A stretch of DNA of 20,797 nt from CAYFVU01 sp964346645 (GTDB lineage Bacteria; Spirochaetota; Spirochaetia; DSM-16054; Sediminispirochaetaceae), in assembly GCA_964346645.1 (NCBI GenBank), contig CAYFVU010000061.1:1-20797 (forward strand), given 5' to 3'. Below are positions 5,504 through 12,986 of this stretch, in pieces. The translations under genes and the position numbers were made by a program. The stretch's first letter is position 1; each line of letters begins with the position of its first letter. A model generated the notes under the pieces. The model ran no database searches, was not told the DNA's origin, and was given only the letters and a program-made list of their open reading frames with translations.

Positions 5504-8200
5504 TTAGAATCGGTCGAAATCTTCTTCATCGAGAGATATCTGATCTTCGGCTTTTACCGGGGTAATGCCGGTCTCTTGCTGCGGCTCTTTTTCCCCTCGG
5601 GCACCAGAGTTCTTCCGTCCCTGTTGTGTTTTACCCGCTCCTGTGTTCTTTTTTCTCTCGGACTGATTGCCGTCACTACTCGAGAGATTGTTCAAGTGAC
5701 TTCCTTGAGTCAATAGTTGCTGGCCGCTTGCATAGCGTGAATCCAGCTTGAACTGAGCTACCATTGATCGGAGCTGCTGCGCCTGTCCGGCGAGCTCTTC
5801 GGAGGCCGATGCACTCTCTTCGGCACTGGCGGTACTCGACTGCGTCGCCTCGTCTATCTGGTCGAGTCCTTCGGTAATCTGCTCTATCGCCTGGGCCTGC
5901 TCGCGGCTTGCCTGCGCAATCTCTTCTAAGAAGTTTGCAACCTTTCCCGAGCCCTCAACAATAGCGGTAAGCTGTTTGTTCGTCGCCTCGGCCGCTTCGG
6001 TTCCCTCTTTTATATTGGTAACCGTGTCTTCGACCATTTGGGTAGTCTCCTTTACCGAGTCGGTACTCTTTACCGCGAGGTTTCGCACCTCGTCGGCCAC
6101 CACTGCAAAACCTTTGCCGTACTTGCCCGCCCGGGCGGCCTCGACGTTTGCGTTGAGCGCTAAGAGGTTTATCTGGAAGGCGATGTCGTCGATGACCTTT
6201 ACCACCTTGTTTATCTCGTCCGAGGAGGCGTTAATCTTCTCCATGCTCTCGGCGAGCTGCTGCATCTGTTCGTTGCCCTTCTCCGCATCTTCGGTTGCCT
6301 GTTTGGCTATTCCGTGGGCCTCGGTTGCGTTCTCGGCGTTCTGCTTGCTCTGGCTGTTTATCTCGTTGGTACTACTGGTAATCTCCTCGAGGCTGCTCGC
6401 CTGTTCGGTCGCCCCCTGGCTGAGGTTCTGGCTCGCCTGGGAGACCTGATCCGAACCGTTGCTCACCTGTTCGACAGCTACATTTACCTGGGAGAGGAGA
6501 TCGTTGAGGGACTCCACCATCTCCTTAAATGATTTTCCAAGGGTATCCTGCTCGGAGGATACCGATGCTTGTACTTGAAGGTTCTTGTTGGCTATTTTCT
6601 GGGCGATATCGGCCTTTTCCGTCTGATAGTCGATTACACTGGAGAAGGAATCTCCTATTACGCCCAGCTCATCACTTCTCGTTTTGATTTTGTCGAACTG
6701 GTCGTGATTTACACTCGAGAGATTTATATCTCCAACCGCAAGATTTTGTGCTCCCGCAACGAGAAGCAGTATCGGCTTCGAGATGGTCCTCGCAAAGAGC
6801 ACCGCCGCGATTATGGCGATAATTATCATTACCAGCGCGGAGATGAGGATAAACATGGTAAGCGCATTAATCGGTGCTCTCACCTCAGCCTCGTCGATCT
6901 CCGACATAAGGGCCCACTGCGTATCGTAGACCTCTACAGGGGAATAGGCAGAGAGCACCGGGTTGCCGTTGTAGTCGGTAATTATTTTTGCATCGGAATC
7001 TCCGGCCAAGGCCGAGTTAGCTGCCTCGGTATCTACCTTACCTGTTGCCGGCCGTGCAAAGGAGGCCTGTACACTGTGATTCTCCGGGTCGAGGTAGGAG
7101 TCTGACCTCATGAGTTTTTCGGGGCCGACGAGGTAGCTCTCTCCGGTCTCTCCCATGCCGGTGCGCTCCTGCATGATAGAGTTTACCCGATCGAGGGGCA
7201 TCTGCAGGGCGACGATGAGTTCCACATCTCCATGACGAACGATAGGCTGAGCGATAAAGGATGCGGGCTCTCCGCCTGAGGGTTCATAGGGACTGAAGTC
7301 CCCGAACCCGAAATCCTGGGTATCCACGGCCTTCCGTACCGCCTCGCCTAGACTGGAGTCTGCATACTGCCCGTCTATGATGTTGGTCCCGTAATCGGCC
7401 TCTTTGGCGACGGTGTAGAAGATCCTTCCCTCGGGATGGATGAGAAAGAGGTCATAATAGCCGTACTCCTCTATGTAGTTGGTAAAGTAATCATTCGTTC
7501 GCCCTTCGAGGGTGGGCACTATCGCCTCTTCTAGAGCCATTTTTGTAACCATAGCGAAGTTGAACCCGTCTGTTTCCACCGACGAATAGACCGCCATAAC
7601 CAGATCGCCGGCGCTGTCGGTAAACACCTCCGCTCCTTCTTCTCCGGCTATGGCCGCCTGCAGATATGCAGGGGCGATGTCGGTGGCATCGTAGCCGAAG
7701 ACGAAATCACCGTCTCCCATCGTCTCCATATCACTACGAAAGTAGTAGCGCCCCCCAGTTTCTTCCATGAGATAGCTCTCGCCCGTCTGTCCGAGTCCCT
7801 CACGGTTGTCGAATATTCGGTTCATCTCCGTTTCAAACGAGCTGTCCGGTACAATGTTTTCTCTGGCCACGCTATTGGTGTGAAAATATGTTTCAACCGC
7901 CTGCCGCTTGTTCGAATGCACCGCCTCGAGCTCCTTGAATGCGGACTCTTCCAGGGCTGAAACTGTCTCGTTGAGCACATTCATGTCTCCTCGCCGCTCT
8001 CCGAAGTAGTTTTCGATCTGCCCTTTTTTTATCTCTCGAATGGCTTTCAGCTGTCCGAACTGAGCCTCCATAAGAGAGTCGGTCGATTGTTGTACAGCCA
8101 GGAAGGTAACCACCCCGATAGCTAATAGCACAACCACTACGAACATCAGGGTGATTTTTCCTCCGATACTCTTCATGAAAGATATTTTCCCCTCTTTCAT
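5504..8200 (-). CDS. Methyl-accepting chemotaxis protein with tandem Cache-type sensor region
   Basis: Chemoreceptor of 898 residues. TM1 is at about 17-36 and a very large extracytoplasmic region spans about 37-445. TM2 is at about 449-475, followed by HAMP, the methylation helices and the signalling hairpin around 680-720 (FQINLLALNANVEAARAG, GFAVVADEVRNLA). The sensor contains two Cache-like units, each with the landmark GxTGESYL (near residues 141 and 357), so ligand sensing may be duplicated. A low-complexity linker of about 60 residues ends in ISLDEEDFDRF. The final DFDRF fits the x-[HFYW]-x-x-[HFYW] pattern of CheR/CheB-tethering pentapeptides. A longer frame starts at 8224, but AAGGAGG then AAG precedes the two ATGs at 8203 and 8200; 8200 gives the best spacing. 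The gene lies between a receiver gene and cheW in one operon. The ligand is unknown. Confidence 0.95.
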   Translation of the reverse strand: MKEGKISFMKSIGGKITLMFVVVVLLAIGVVTFLAVQQSTDSLMEAQFGQLKAIREIKKGQIENYFGERRGDMNVLNETVSALEESAFKELEAVHSNKRQAVETYFHTNSVARENIVPDSSFETEMNRIFDNREGLGQTGESYLMEETGGRYYFRSDMETMGDGDFVFGYDATDIAPAYLQAAIAGEEGAEVFTDSAGDLVMAVYSSVETDGFNFAMVTKMALEEAIVPTLEGRTNDYFTNYIEEYGYYDLFLIHPEGRIFYTVAKEADYGTNIIDGQYADSSLGEAVRKAVDTQDFGFGDFSPYEPSGGEPASFIAQPIVRHGDVELIVALQMPLDRVNSIMQERTGMGETGESYLVGPEKLMRSDSYLDPENHSVQASFARPATGKVDTEAANSALAGDSDAKIITDYNGNPVLSAYSPVEVYDTQWALMSEIDEAEVRAPINALTMFILISALVMIIIAIIAAVLFARTISKPILLLVAGAQNLAVGDINLSSVNHDQFDKIKTRSDELGVIGDSFSSVIDYQTEKADIAQKIANKNLQVQASVSSEQDTLGKSFKEMVESLNDLLSQVNVAVEQVSNGSDQVSQASQNLSQGATEQASSLEEITSSTNEINSQSKQNAENATEAHGIAKQATEDAEKGNEQMQQLAESMEKINASSDEINKVVKVIDDIAFQINLLALNANVEAARAGKYGKGFAVVADEVRNLAVKSTDSVKETTQMVEDTVTNIKEGTEAAEATNKQLTAIVEGSGKVANFLEEIAQASREQAQAIEQITEGLDQIDEATQSSTASAEESASASEELAGQAQQLRSMVAQFKLDSRYASGQQLLTQGSHLNNLSSSDGNQSERKKNTGAGKTQQGRKNSGARGEKEPQQETGITPVKAEDQISLDEEDFDRF

Positions 8201-8225
8201 CATCTTCCTCCTTACCGTGAACATA

Positions 8226-8588
8226 TTATTTATGGTTAAGCCGTACGATCTCCTCTACGACTCTCTCATACTCTTCCGTTTTATCAAAAAACAGATCGGC
8301 CCCCAGCTCGAGACTCTTCTCCTTCACCCGCGTGCTCAACAAGTTGGTCAAGACCATGATAAACGGCTTTGCTCTTGAAGCTCTCAAATGTTCGAGTACT
8401 TCGAGACCGCTTCCATCGGGAAACTGAATATCGAGAATCAAGACCTCGACCTGAGCGGAATCGAGCTCCCTAATCGTGCTGTTTACATCGGAAGAACCCT
8501 TTACGGTTATGTCCTCACGAGTCCGGCTGATAAGCTTGCTCAAGTTGTTTCTGATGAGAGAAGAATCATCGGCAATAAGAACAGTCAC
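8226..8588 (-). CDS. Stand-alone response-regulator receiver domain
   Basis: Single-domain receiver of 120 residues without an output domain. The phosphorylation set is complete: Asp7/Asp8, phospho-acceptor Asp53 in VLILDIQFPDGSG, Thr81 and Lys103 in FFDKTE. The PDGSGLEVLEHL context after Asp53 is more like NarL/FixJ-type receivers than CheY, and the CheY switch tyrosine is replaced by phenylalanine. It begins with GTG at 8588; GAGG lies seven bases upstream and no in-frame ATG is available. It is the first gene of the operon with the chemoreceptor and cheW, so a role in adaptation or as a CheA phosphate sink or motor signal is likely. That role is inferred from context only. Confidence 0.9.
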   Translation of the reverse strand: MTVLIADDSSLIRNNLSKLISRTREDITVKGSSDVNSTIRELDSAQVEVLILDIQFPDGSGLEVLEHLRASRAKPFIMVLTNLLSTRVKEKSLELGADLFFDKTEEYERVVEEIVRLNHK

Positions 8589-8855
8589 TCATATACCTCG
8601 CATAAAGAGTTTTTCCTTCTTATTGAGGTTAACAACTTATTAATGATCTGTATGTAGCAAATATTATGATTATTTGTGTCGCACTTTTTACTACAAAAAT
8701 ACGTTACTCTTCTAATTCCATAGTAACGCTTAACGACTATCACGTGACCAAGGTCTCCCGGGAGCTCGACAACCGGAATACCAGCCGCAGTGCCCTCAGC
8801 ACATTATCACATTACCTGTTCCTGGAGAGAATCTACGGTAACAGGAGGGCTCGGC
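8589..8855. promoter_or_regulatory. AT-rich spacer carrying the chemotaxis operon promoter region
   Basis: The spacer lies between the minus-strand TauE-like gene (ends 8856) and the receiver gene (starts 8588), so it should hold the 3' end of the first transcript and the promoter of the second. On the minus strand the stretch 8600-8700 is AT-rich with several possible -10 hexamers such as CATAAT, but no -35/-10 pair or sigma-28-type site stands out. A short self-complementary CTCCCGGGAG lies at 8755-8764. No coding sequence is seen. Confidence 0.35.
8702..8727 (-). terminator. Possible weak terminator after the TauE-like gene
   Basis: CGTTACT (8702-8708) and AGTAACG (8721-8727) form a 7-bp stem with a 12-base loop. 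On the minus strand it is followed by TATTTTTG. The stem is AT-rich and the loop long, so this is tentative; it would give a 3' untranslated tail of about 130 bases. Confidence 0.3.
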
Positions 8856-9593
8856 TCAGAAGAGGCTCGTGACGACGATGTAGGCTCCGAGCACGACGAG
8901 GCCGATATCGGTCAGCACGCGAAAAATTCGCACCGGCAGCCGGTAGGAGAGCATCACCCCGAGTTTCGTACCCAGGATCGCTAGGGGAATGAAAGGTACG
9001 GCCCGGGTCAGGGCGAGCGAGTTCACCGTGCCGGAGACGATGTGGGTGGTCAGGATGGCAACACTGATCAGCGCGAAGAAGAACTGCACATTCGCCTTTG
9101 CCTGCAGCCGCTCGTCATCGAGGGTGTAGAGGTACACCACCATGGCGGGGCCGGGGGCGGTGAAGGCGCCGCCGAGCAGTCCGGAGACCGCGGCGGCGGT
9201 AAAACCGGAGCCCTTCTTCGTCATGAGGCGCTTGCTCCTTTCGGTAAAGAGGGCCGAGTAGAGGGTCAGCAGCACTATGACCATCCCCAGGACGAACATG
9301 ACCGTAGCTTCCGGCAGGGAGACGAGAAAATAGGCTCCCAGCGGAAGAAAGAGGATGCTGATGAGACCGAGGTACACCACCTTGCGATATTCGACCTTTC
9401 GGCGATGAAGAAAAAAGCTGTAGAACACCAGCACGCTGCCGGAAATCGCCACCATGCCGACCGCTTCACGGGCGCTGAAGAGAATTGCGAACAGCGGGAC
9501 GGAGATGAGGCCGAAGGCGAAGCCGGTGAGCCCCTGGATGAAGCTCGCGAGAATGAAGACAGCCGCCAGAATGATTATTGTTTCTAAAGTCAC
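8856..9593 (-). CDS. TauE/SafE-family (DUF81) membrane permease
   Basis: Polytopic inner-membrane protein of 245 residues with about eight hydrophobic helices arranged as two repeats, as in the TauE/SafE family of putative anion or sulfonate exporters. Family landmarks are FIQGLTGFAFGLISVPL near the N-terminus and the matching SGLLGGAFTAPGPAMVVYL in the second half. It begins with GTG at 9593; the ribosome site is weak (AAGAGAG). It diverges from the ROK repressor gene, and the 147-base gap between them carries a large palindrome, so both may answer to the same regulator. The family has diverse and mostly unproven substrates, so export of a by-product of the neighbouring catabolic pathway is a guess. 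Confidence 0.88.
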   Translation of the reverse strand: MTLETIIILAAVFILASFIQGLTGFAFGLISVPLFAILFSAREAVGMVAISGSVLVFYSFFLHRRKVEYRKVVYLGLISILFLPLGAYFLVSLPEATVMFVLGMVIVLLTLYSALFTERSKRLMTKKGSGFTAAAVSGLLGGAFTAPGPAMVVYLYTLDDERLQAKANVQFFFALISVAILTTHIVSGTVNSLALTRAVPFIPLAILGTKLGVMLSYRLPVRIFRVLTDIGLVVLGAYIVVTSLF

Positions 9594-9657
9594 ACGTTGC
9601 TCTCTTTTCGAACATGTTTCGAATATGTACAGTACGATACAAGCCGGCGAAAATAGC

Positions 9658-9696
9658 TTGACACTATTATTTGCTTAATGTAAGTAAATAATAGTG
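9658..9696. promoter_or_regulatory. Near-perfect palindromic operator overlapping a -35 box, between tauE-like and ROK genes
   Basis: Left arm CACTATTATTTGCTTA (9662-9677), centre ATG, right arm TAAGTAAATAATAGTG (9681-9696): 15 of 16 positions pair, over 35 bases. A consensus -35 TTGACA at 9658-9663 facing the ROK gene overlaps its left end; the best -10 at 17-base spacing (TAAGTA) is poor. The site lies 45 bases before the ROK start and also upstream of the tauE-like gene, fitting autoregulation. The same core occurs at 15737-15761. Confidence 0.8.
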
Positions 9697-9740
9697 CGAC
9701 GTCAAGATTCTATCACACACGAGGTTATAGCAGAACGGCT

Positions 9741-10958
9741 ATGAACAACCACCCCCTCAGAAGCAGAGAGATTCGCCAGGCAAACGAAAAGATGATTCTG
9801 AAGATCATGCATCGGACGAATCCGATCTCCCAATCAGAGGTGGCAATGAAAACAGGGCTTCAAGCCTCAACGGTCTTCCGCATCTTTCGCTCCCTCGAAC
9901 AGCGAAACATGATCCGGGAGGTGGACCGGCAGAAGAACGGTCGTGAGCGGAAGGGCCGCAAACCGGCCTACTACTCCGTCAACGAGCAGATTGCCTACGC
10001 GGTGGGAGTCGACATCTCGTCCTACGGGGCTACCCTTCTCTTGTTCGACTTTTCAGGCAAAACAGTAAAAGAGAGGTCCATCTCTTTCGCAAAAACGGTG
10101 AGCACCGAGGATATGAGCAGCATGATCATAGAGCTCATCGACAGCTCTCTGCAGAGCGCCGACATCATGATCGAAGCCCTGTTGGGCATAGGAATAGGCG
10201 CTCCGGGCATCGTTGATATAGAGAAAGGGGAAGTCGTCCGTTATGCCCGTTTTCCCGGCATGGAGGGTTATCCGCTGAAGCGCAAAATTGAAGAGCAATT
10301 CGAAGTACCCGTCTATGTCCACAATAATACCTCGGTAATAGCGCTATCGGAATACCGGTACGGACGGGCGCAGGGGAAAAACTCACTCATCGCATTTCTC
10401 ATTCGAGCCGGCGTGGGAGCAGCCTTTATCGACAGGGGGAGAATATTCGAGAGTCAGGGGAAGACGGCCTTCGAAGCGGGCCACATGGCGGTGGATCTAT
10501 CCAAGGTAGCTCCACCCGGCAACGACATGATGACGGTAGAAGATTACATGTCCGAGGATGCGATCCTGGAAGCTGTCCGGAACAAGATGAAAAAGATACA
10601 GTCCTGGGACGATCTTCTGTTCCATCTGGAAAAGCGGGACGAAGAGGTGCTGAAAGTGATGAACCGGCTCATCGACATCCTCTTGGGAGCGGTACGAAAC
10701 ATCGTGCTTCTGCTGAACCCGGAGGTCATCCTGATCATATCACGCTTCAGAGCCCTCTCCCAGTTTATCGCCGAGGCGGTGGACACCTACATCTCATCGA
10801 GCTTCGACCCGAAATGCATCGACACTCACAAGGTCATTCCCCTGCAGTACGACCCGGTCATCGCCTGCAAGGGTGCCGCCGACTTCGTCTTCGACGATTT
10901 TTTCGAAACCGACCAGGAGCAGCAGAGTCAGGCCGCTCCGCACGGGCCTCCGCAGTAG
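9741..10958 (+). CDS. ROK-family transcriptional repressor (zinc motif and kinase residue lost)
   Basis: Sugar-responsive regulator of 405 residues, the normal size for NagC/Mlc/XylR-type ROK repressors. An N-terminal winged helix (about 14-60, ISQSEVAMKTGLQASTVFRIFRSL) is followed by a sugar-kinase-like domain with VGVDISSYGATLLLFD and GIGIGAPGIVD. Two hallmark elements are altered. The catalytic Asp expected in HND is Asn196 (HNNTSV), so it should not phosphorylate sugar. After GH (247-248) the usual CxCGxxGC zinc motif is absent, replaced by about 20 residues without cysteine. Loss of kinase activity is common in ROK repressors; loss of the zinc motif is less so. The gene faces a palindromic operator related to the one controlling the catabolic operons, so it is the likely regulator of the whole locus. 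The ribosome site is weak, with GAGG about 16 bases upstream. It converges on the propeller gene 21 bases away. Confidence 0.93.
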   Translation: MNNHPLRSREIRQANEKMILKIMHRTNPISQSEVAMKTGLQASTVFRIFRSLEQRNMIREVDRQKNGRERKGRKPAYYSVNEQIAYAVGVDISSYGATLLLFDFSGKTVKERSISFAKTVSTEDMSSMIIELIDSSLQSADIMIEALLGIGIGAPGIVDIEKGEVVRYARFPGMEGYPLKRKIEEQFEVPVYVHNNTSVIALSEYRYGRAQGKNSLIAFLIRAGVGAAFIDRGRIFESQGKTAFEAGHMAVDLSKVAPPGNDMMTVEDYMSEDAILEAVRNKMKKIQSWDDLLFHLEKRDEEVLKVMNRLIDILLGAVRNIVLLLNPEVILIISRFRALSQFIAEAVDTYISSSFDPKCIDTHKVIPLQYDPVIACKGAADFVFDDFFETDQEQQSQAAPHGPPQ

Positions 10959-10979
10959 CATAAACCGTGGGCGGCTCTC

Positions 10980-12086
10980 TCAGCTCTTTCGAGCTGCCTC
11001 CCGTATCTCCTCCCAGCTGAGATAGCGCATCACCAGCGGCTGCGCGCCGGACGGCTGTGACTGCTGCCAGGTCGCATATACCCCATCCTCCGTCGCGCAT
11101 GTGTGGATGTAGCGGGAGCATCCGGTGCCCCAGGGGGAGGTGAAGAGGGGAAATTTCGTGGTGATTCGCCGGAGCTCTTCGATCCGCTCTCCGGAATAGG
11201 CCGCCAGGCCGGCGATCTCCTCACAGGAGTAGCCCCGCGGACGCTTTACCCCCATGGGATTCTGGTCATGGGGCCGCATGCACTCGGCGCCGTCGTAAAA
11301 GACCGCCTGCACCGGCTCCGCGTTCCCGAGGATTTCGTCCGGCAGCGTGAGTACGTCAGTAATACGGCTGACCGCCACATCCCAGGTGGTGCCCCGGGGA
11401 AAGAAGGAGAAATCCGGCTCGGAAAACCGCTGAGTCCCTCTCCTGCGCAGGCAGTAACCGGAGTTAGAGGAGGACCAGTTGAAGGGGTGATGGCAAAAGA
11501 TCAGCACCGTGTCGCCGCCGGCCGTCTTGTGGACCGCCGGATCCTTTACGTGGAGGTACTCGGGTAGGTCGGAAGAGAGGAAGGGCTGCAGCGGTGCGTC
11601 CTGCAGCTCATCGATGCTGCCGGCGGCAAGTCGATCGATACTCCACACCCCGGTGCCCGGCTTTTGAAAGCTTTCCACACTCGCCGGATAGGGAACCCCG
11701 GCCTTTTCAGTGGAGACAAATAGCTCCGCCCCAGAGGCATCGAGCCGCAGGGCAGCGCCTTCGATTGAGAGTACGGGATGAGCCTCGGTGCTCAGATCAC
11801 TTTTCGTGAGGGTGTAGAGATGCTCGAAACTCTTCCCGCGATCAGAGGATTTCAGCACGGAAAGCTCCAGGCCCCGGGCCCCCTTTTCGAGACCCGTCCG
11901 GGAATCGCCGCTGTTACGATAGCGCCCCACCAGGTAGAGATTCCCGTCCCGATCTTCCGCCATGTTTCCCCCGCCGAACCAGAACCCGGCGGCATCCTCG
12001 TAGGGCGGGACAAGAATCCTCGCGGCATGCTGATCGATGAGCCGGGCGTTGATCGCCCGCAATGTGTCGTTGATTTCATCCTTCAC
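10980..12086 (-). CDS. Cytosolic Asp-box/BNR-type beta-propeller protein, probable glycoside-acting enzyme
   Basis: Protein of 368 residues, last gene of the leftward catabolic operon, 12 bases behind the third TIM-barrel gene. No signal peptide or membrane segment is seen, so it should act in the cytoplasm. SSDRGKSFE (about residues 80-90) matches the Asp-box SxDxGxS[FW] of BNR/sialidase propellers. Repeating strands such as DRDGNLYLVGRYR near the N-terminus and DGVYATWQQ near the C-terminus fit a bladed propeller. Similar proteins are usually annotated as exo-alpha-sialidase-like or glycosidase-like. Substrate and catalytic residues are not identifiable here. It starts at GTG 12086, with GAGGAG 8 bases upstream. 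Its position suggests it cleaves or rearranges a glycoside already imported by the TRAP system. Confidence 0.75.
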   Translation of the reverse strand: MKDEINDTLRAINARLIDQHAARILVPPYEDAAGFWFGGGNMAEDRDGNLYLVGRYRNSGDSRTGLEKGARGLELSVLKSSDRGKSFEHLYTLTKSDLSTEAHPVLSIEGAALRLDASGAELFVSTEKAGVPYPASVESFQKPGTGVWSIDRLAAGSIDELQDAPLQPFLSSDLPEYLHVKDPAVHKTAGGDTVLIFCHHPFNWSSSNSGYCLRRRGTQRFSEPDFSFFPRGTTWDVAVSRITDVLTLPDEILGNAEPVQAVFYDGAECMRPHDQNPMGVKRPRGYSCEEIAGLAAYSGERIEELRRITTKFPLFTSPWGTGCSRYIHTCATEDGVYATWQQSQPSGAQPLVMRYLSWEEIREAARKS

Positions 12087-12098
12087 CGTGGCATCTCC

Positions 12099-12977
12099 TC
12101 ATGTGGGTTTTAGTGCGAAAATGGCGTCCAAGTCCCGTGACAGCCGCTCGCTGAGCCGATGGGGGGCGGCCGCATACCAAGTCGGCTCCACCAGGATCCA
12201 CCCCCGGTAGCCGATCCTGTGCAGCGCCCCGTTGACCGCGTTCCAGTTCACCTCGCCTTCCAGTAGGCTGCGCAGCTCGCCCCCGAAGTCGGCATCCTTG
12301 AAGTGGACCTGTCCTATCCTGCCGCTGAGGGAGGTGATCCACTGCTCCGGAAAGCCCAGGCCGAGCCAGACCACGTTGCCCACATCGAAGTACATGCGGA
12401 CCCTGGGGTGATCTATCTCGTCGAGCAGCTGCATCCACTCCCGCACCGAGAGGGGAAACCGGGCCTCCACATTCTCCAGTCCTATTACGGTGTCGAACTG
12501 CTCGGCTATCTCCCCGGCATGGCGGGCATACTCGACCACCCGCTTCCAATGATCGTTGTAGGAAATCTCAGGGTCGATTTGTCCGGGTACCACCAACAGA
12601 ACCTTTCCCCCCATAACGGCAAGGCACTCACATGCCCGTTTGGTGTGCTCCAATGCCTCCTGCCGCCGGGCCGGATCAGGAGAGGGGATGGTGGTCCAGG
12701 GCGTCCGCCCCGCCCTCATGCTGGGGATAAGAAGCCCCAGCTCATCGGCTCTGCGCTTGAGCTCGCGGGCATCGGCCTCATAGTGCTCGGGAGAGGGGAC
12801 TGCACCGGTATTAATGGTCGGCTCGACTCCCTCGAAACCGGCATCGGCAATCAGTTCGAGACAGCGTTCGGCCTCCTCCCAGCTGCCCATGGCGAGAGAA
12901 AAGCCCTTGCGGAACGGCCCCTTCGAGGCGCGCCCTTGGCGTGCTTCATCCGGTTCACTCGTTTTCATCCCTTCCAT
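12099..12977 (-). CDS. Sugar phosphate isomerase/epimerase-type TIM barrel (xylose-isomerase-like), third of operon
   Basis: Protein of 292 residues with the AP-endonuclease-2/xylose-isomerase-like TIM-barrel fold. The divalent-metal ligands of the family can be followed along the barrel: Glu in GLENVEA, Asp in YFDVGNVV, His in QVHFKDAD and Glu in LVEPTWY. GFEGVEPTINT is the second-strand motif. Such enzymes isomerise, epimerise, dehydrate or cleave sugars and keto-sugars. It follows the second TIM barrel by 9 bases; GGGAGG stands close before ATG 12977, and ATG 12968 is an alternative start. The first 20 residues are charged and probably disordered. Sequence differs enough from the other three barrels in the locus that a distinct step is likely. 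Confidence 0.88.
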   Translation of the reverse strand: MEGMKTSEPDEARQGRASKGPFRKGFSLAMGSWEEAERCLELIADAGFEGVEPTINTGAVPSPEHYEADARELKRRADELGLLIPSMRAGRTPWTTIPSPDPARRQEALEHTKRACECLAVMGGKVLLVVPGQIDPEISYNDHWKRVVEYARHAGEIAEQFDTVIGLENVEARFPLSVREWMQLLDEIDHPRVRMYFDVGNVVWLGLGFPEQWITSLSGRIGQVHFKDADFGGELRSLLEGEVNWNAVNGALHRIGYRGWILVEPTWYAAAPHRLSERLSRDLDAIFALKPT

Positions 12978-12986
12978 AAGCCTCCC

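Noticed and set aside
10981..10996. Hairpin CAGCTC-TTTC-GAGCTG between the converging ROK and propeller genes
   Set aside because: Only 6 bp, inside the propeller's last codons, and no T run on either side.
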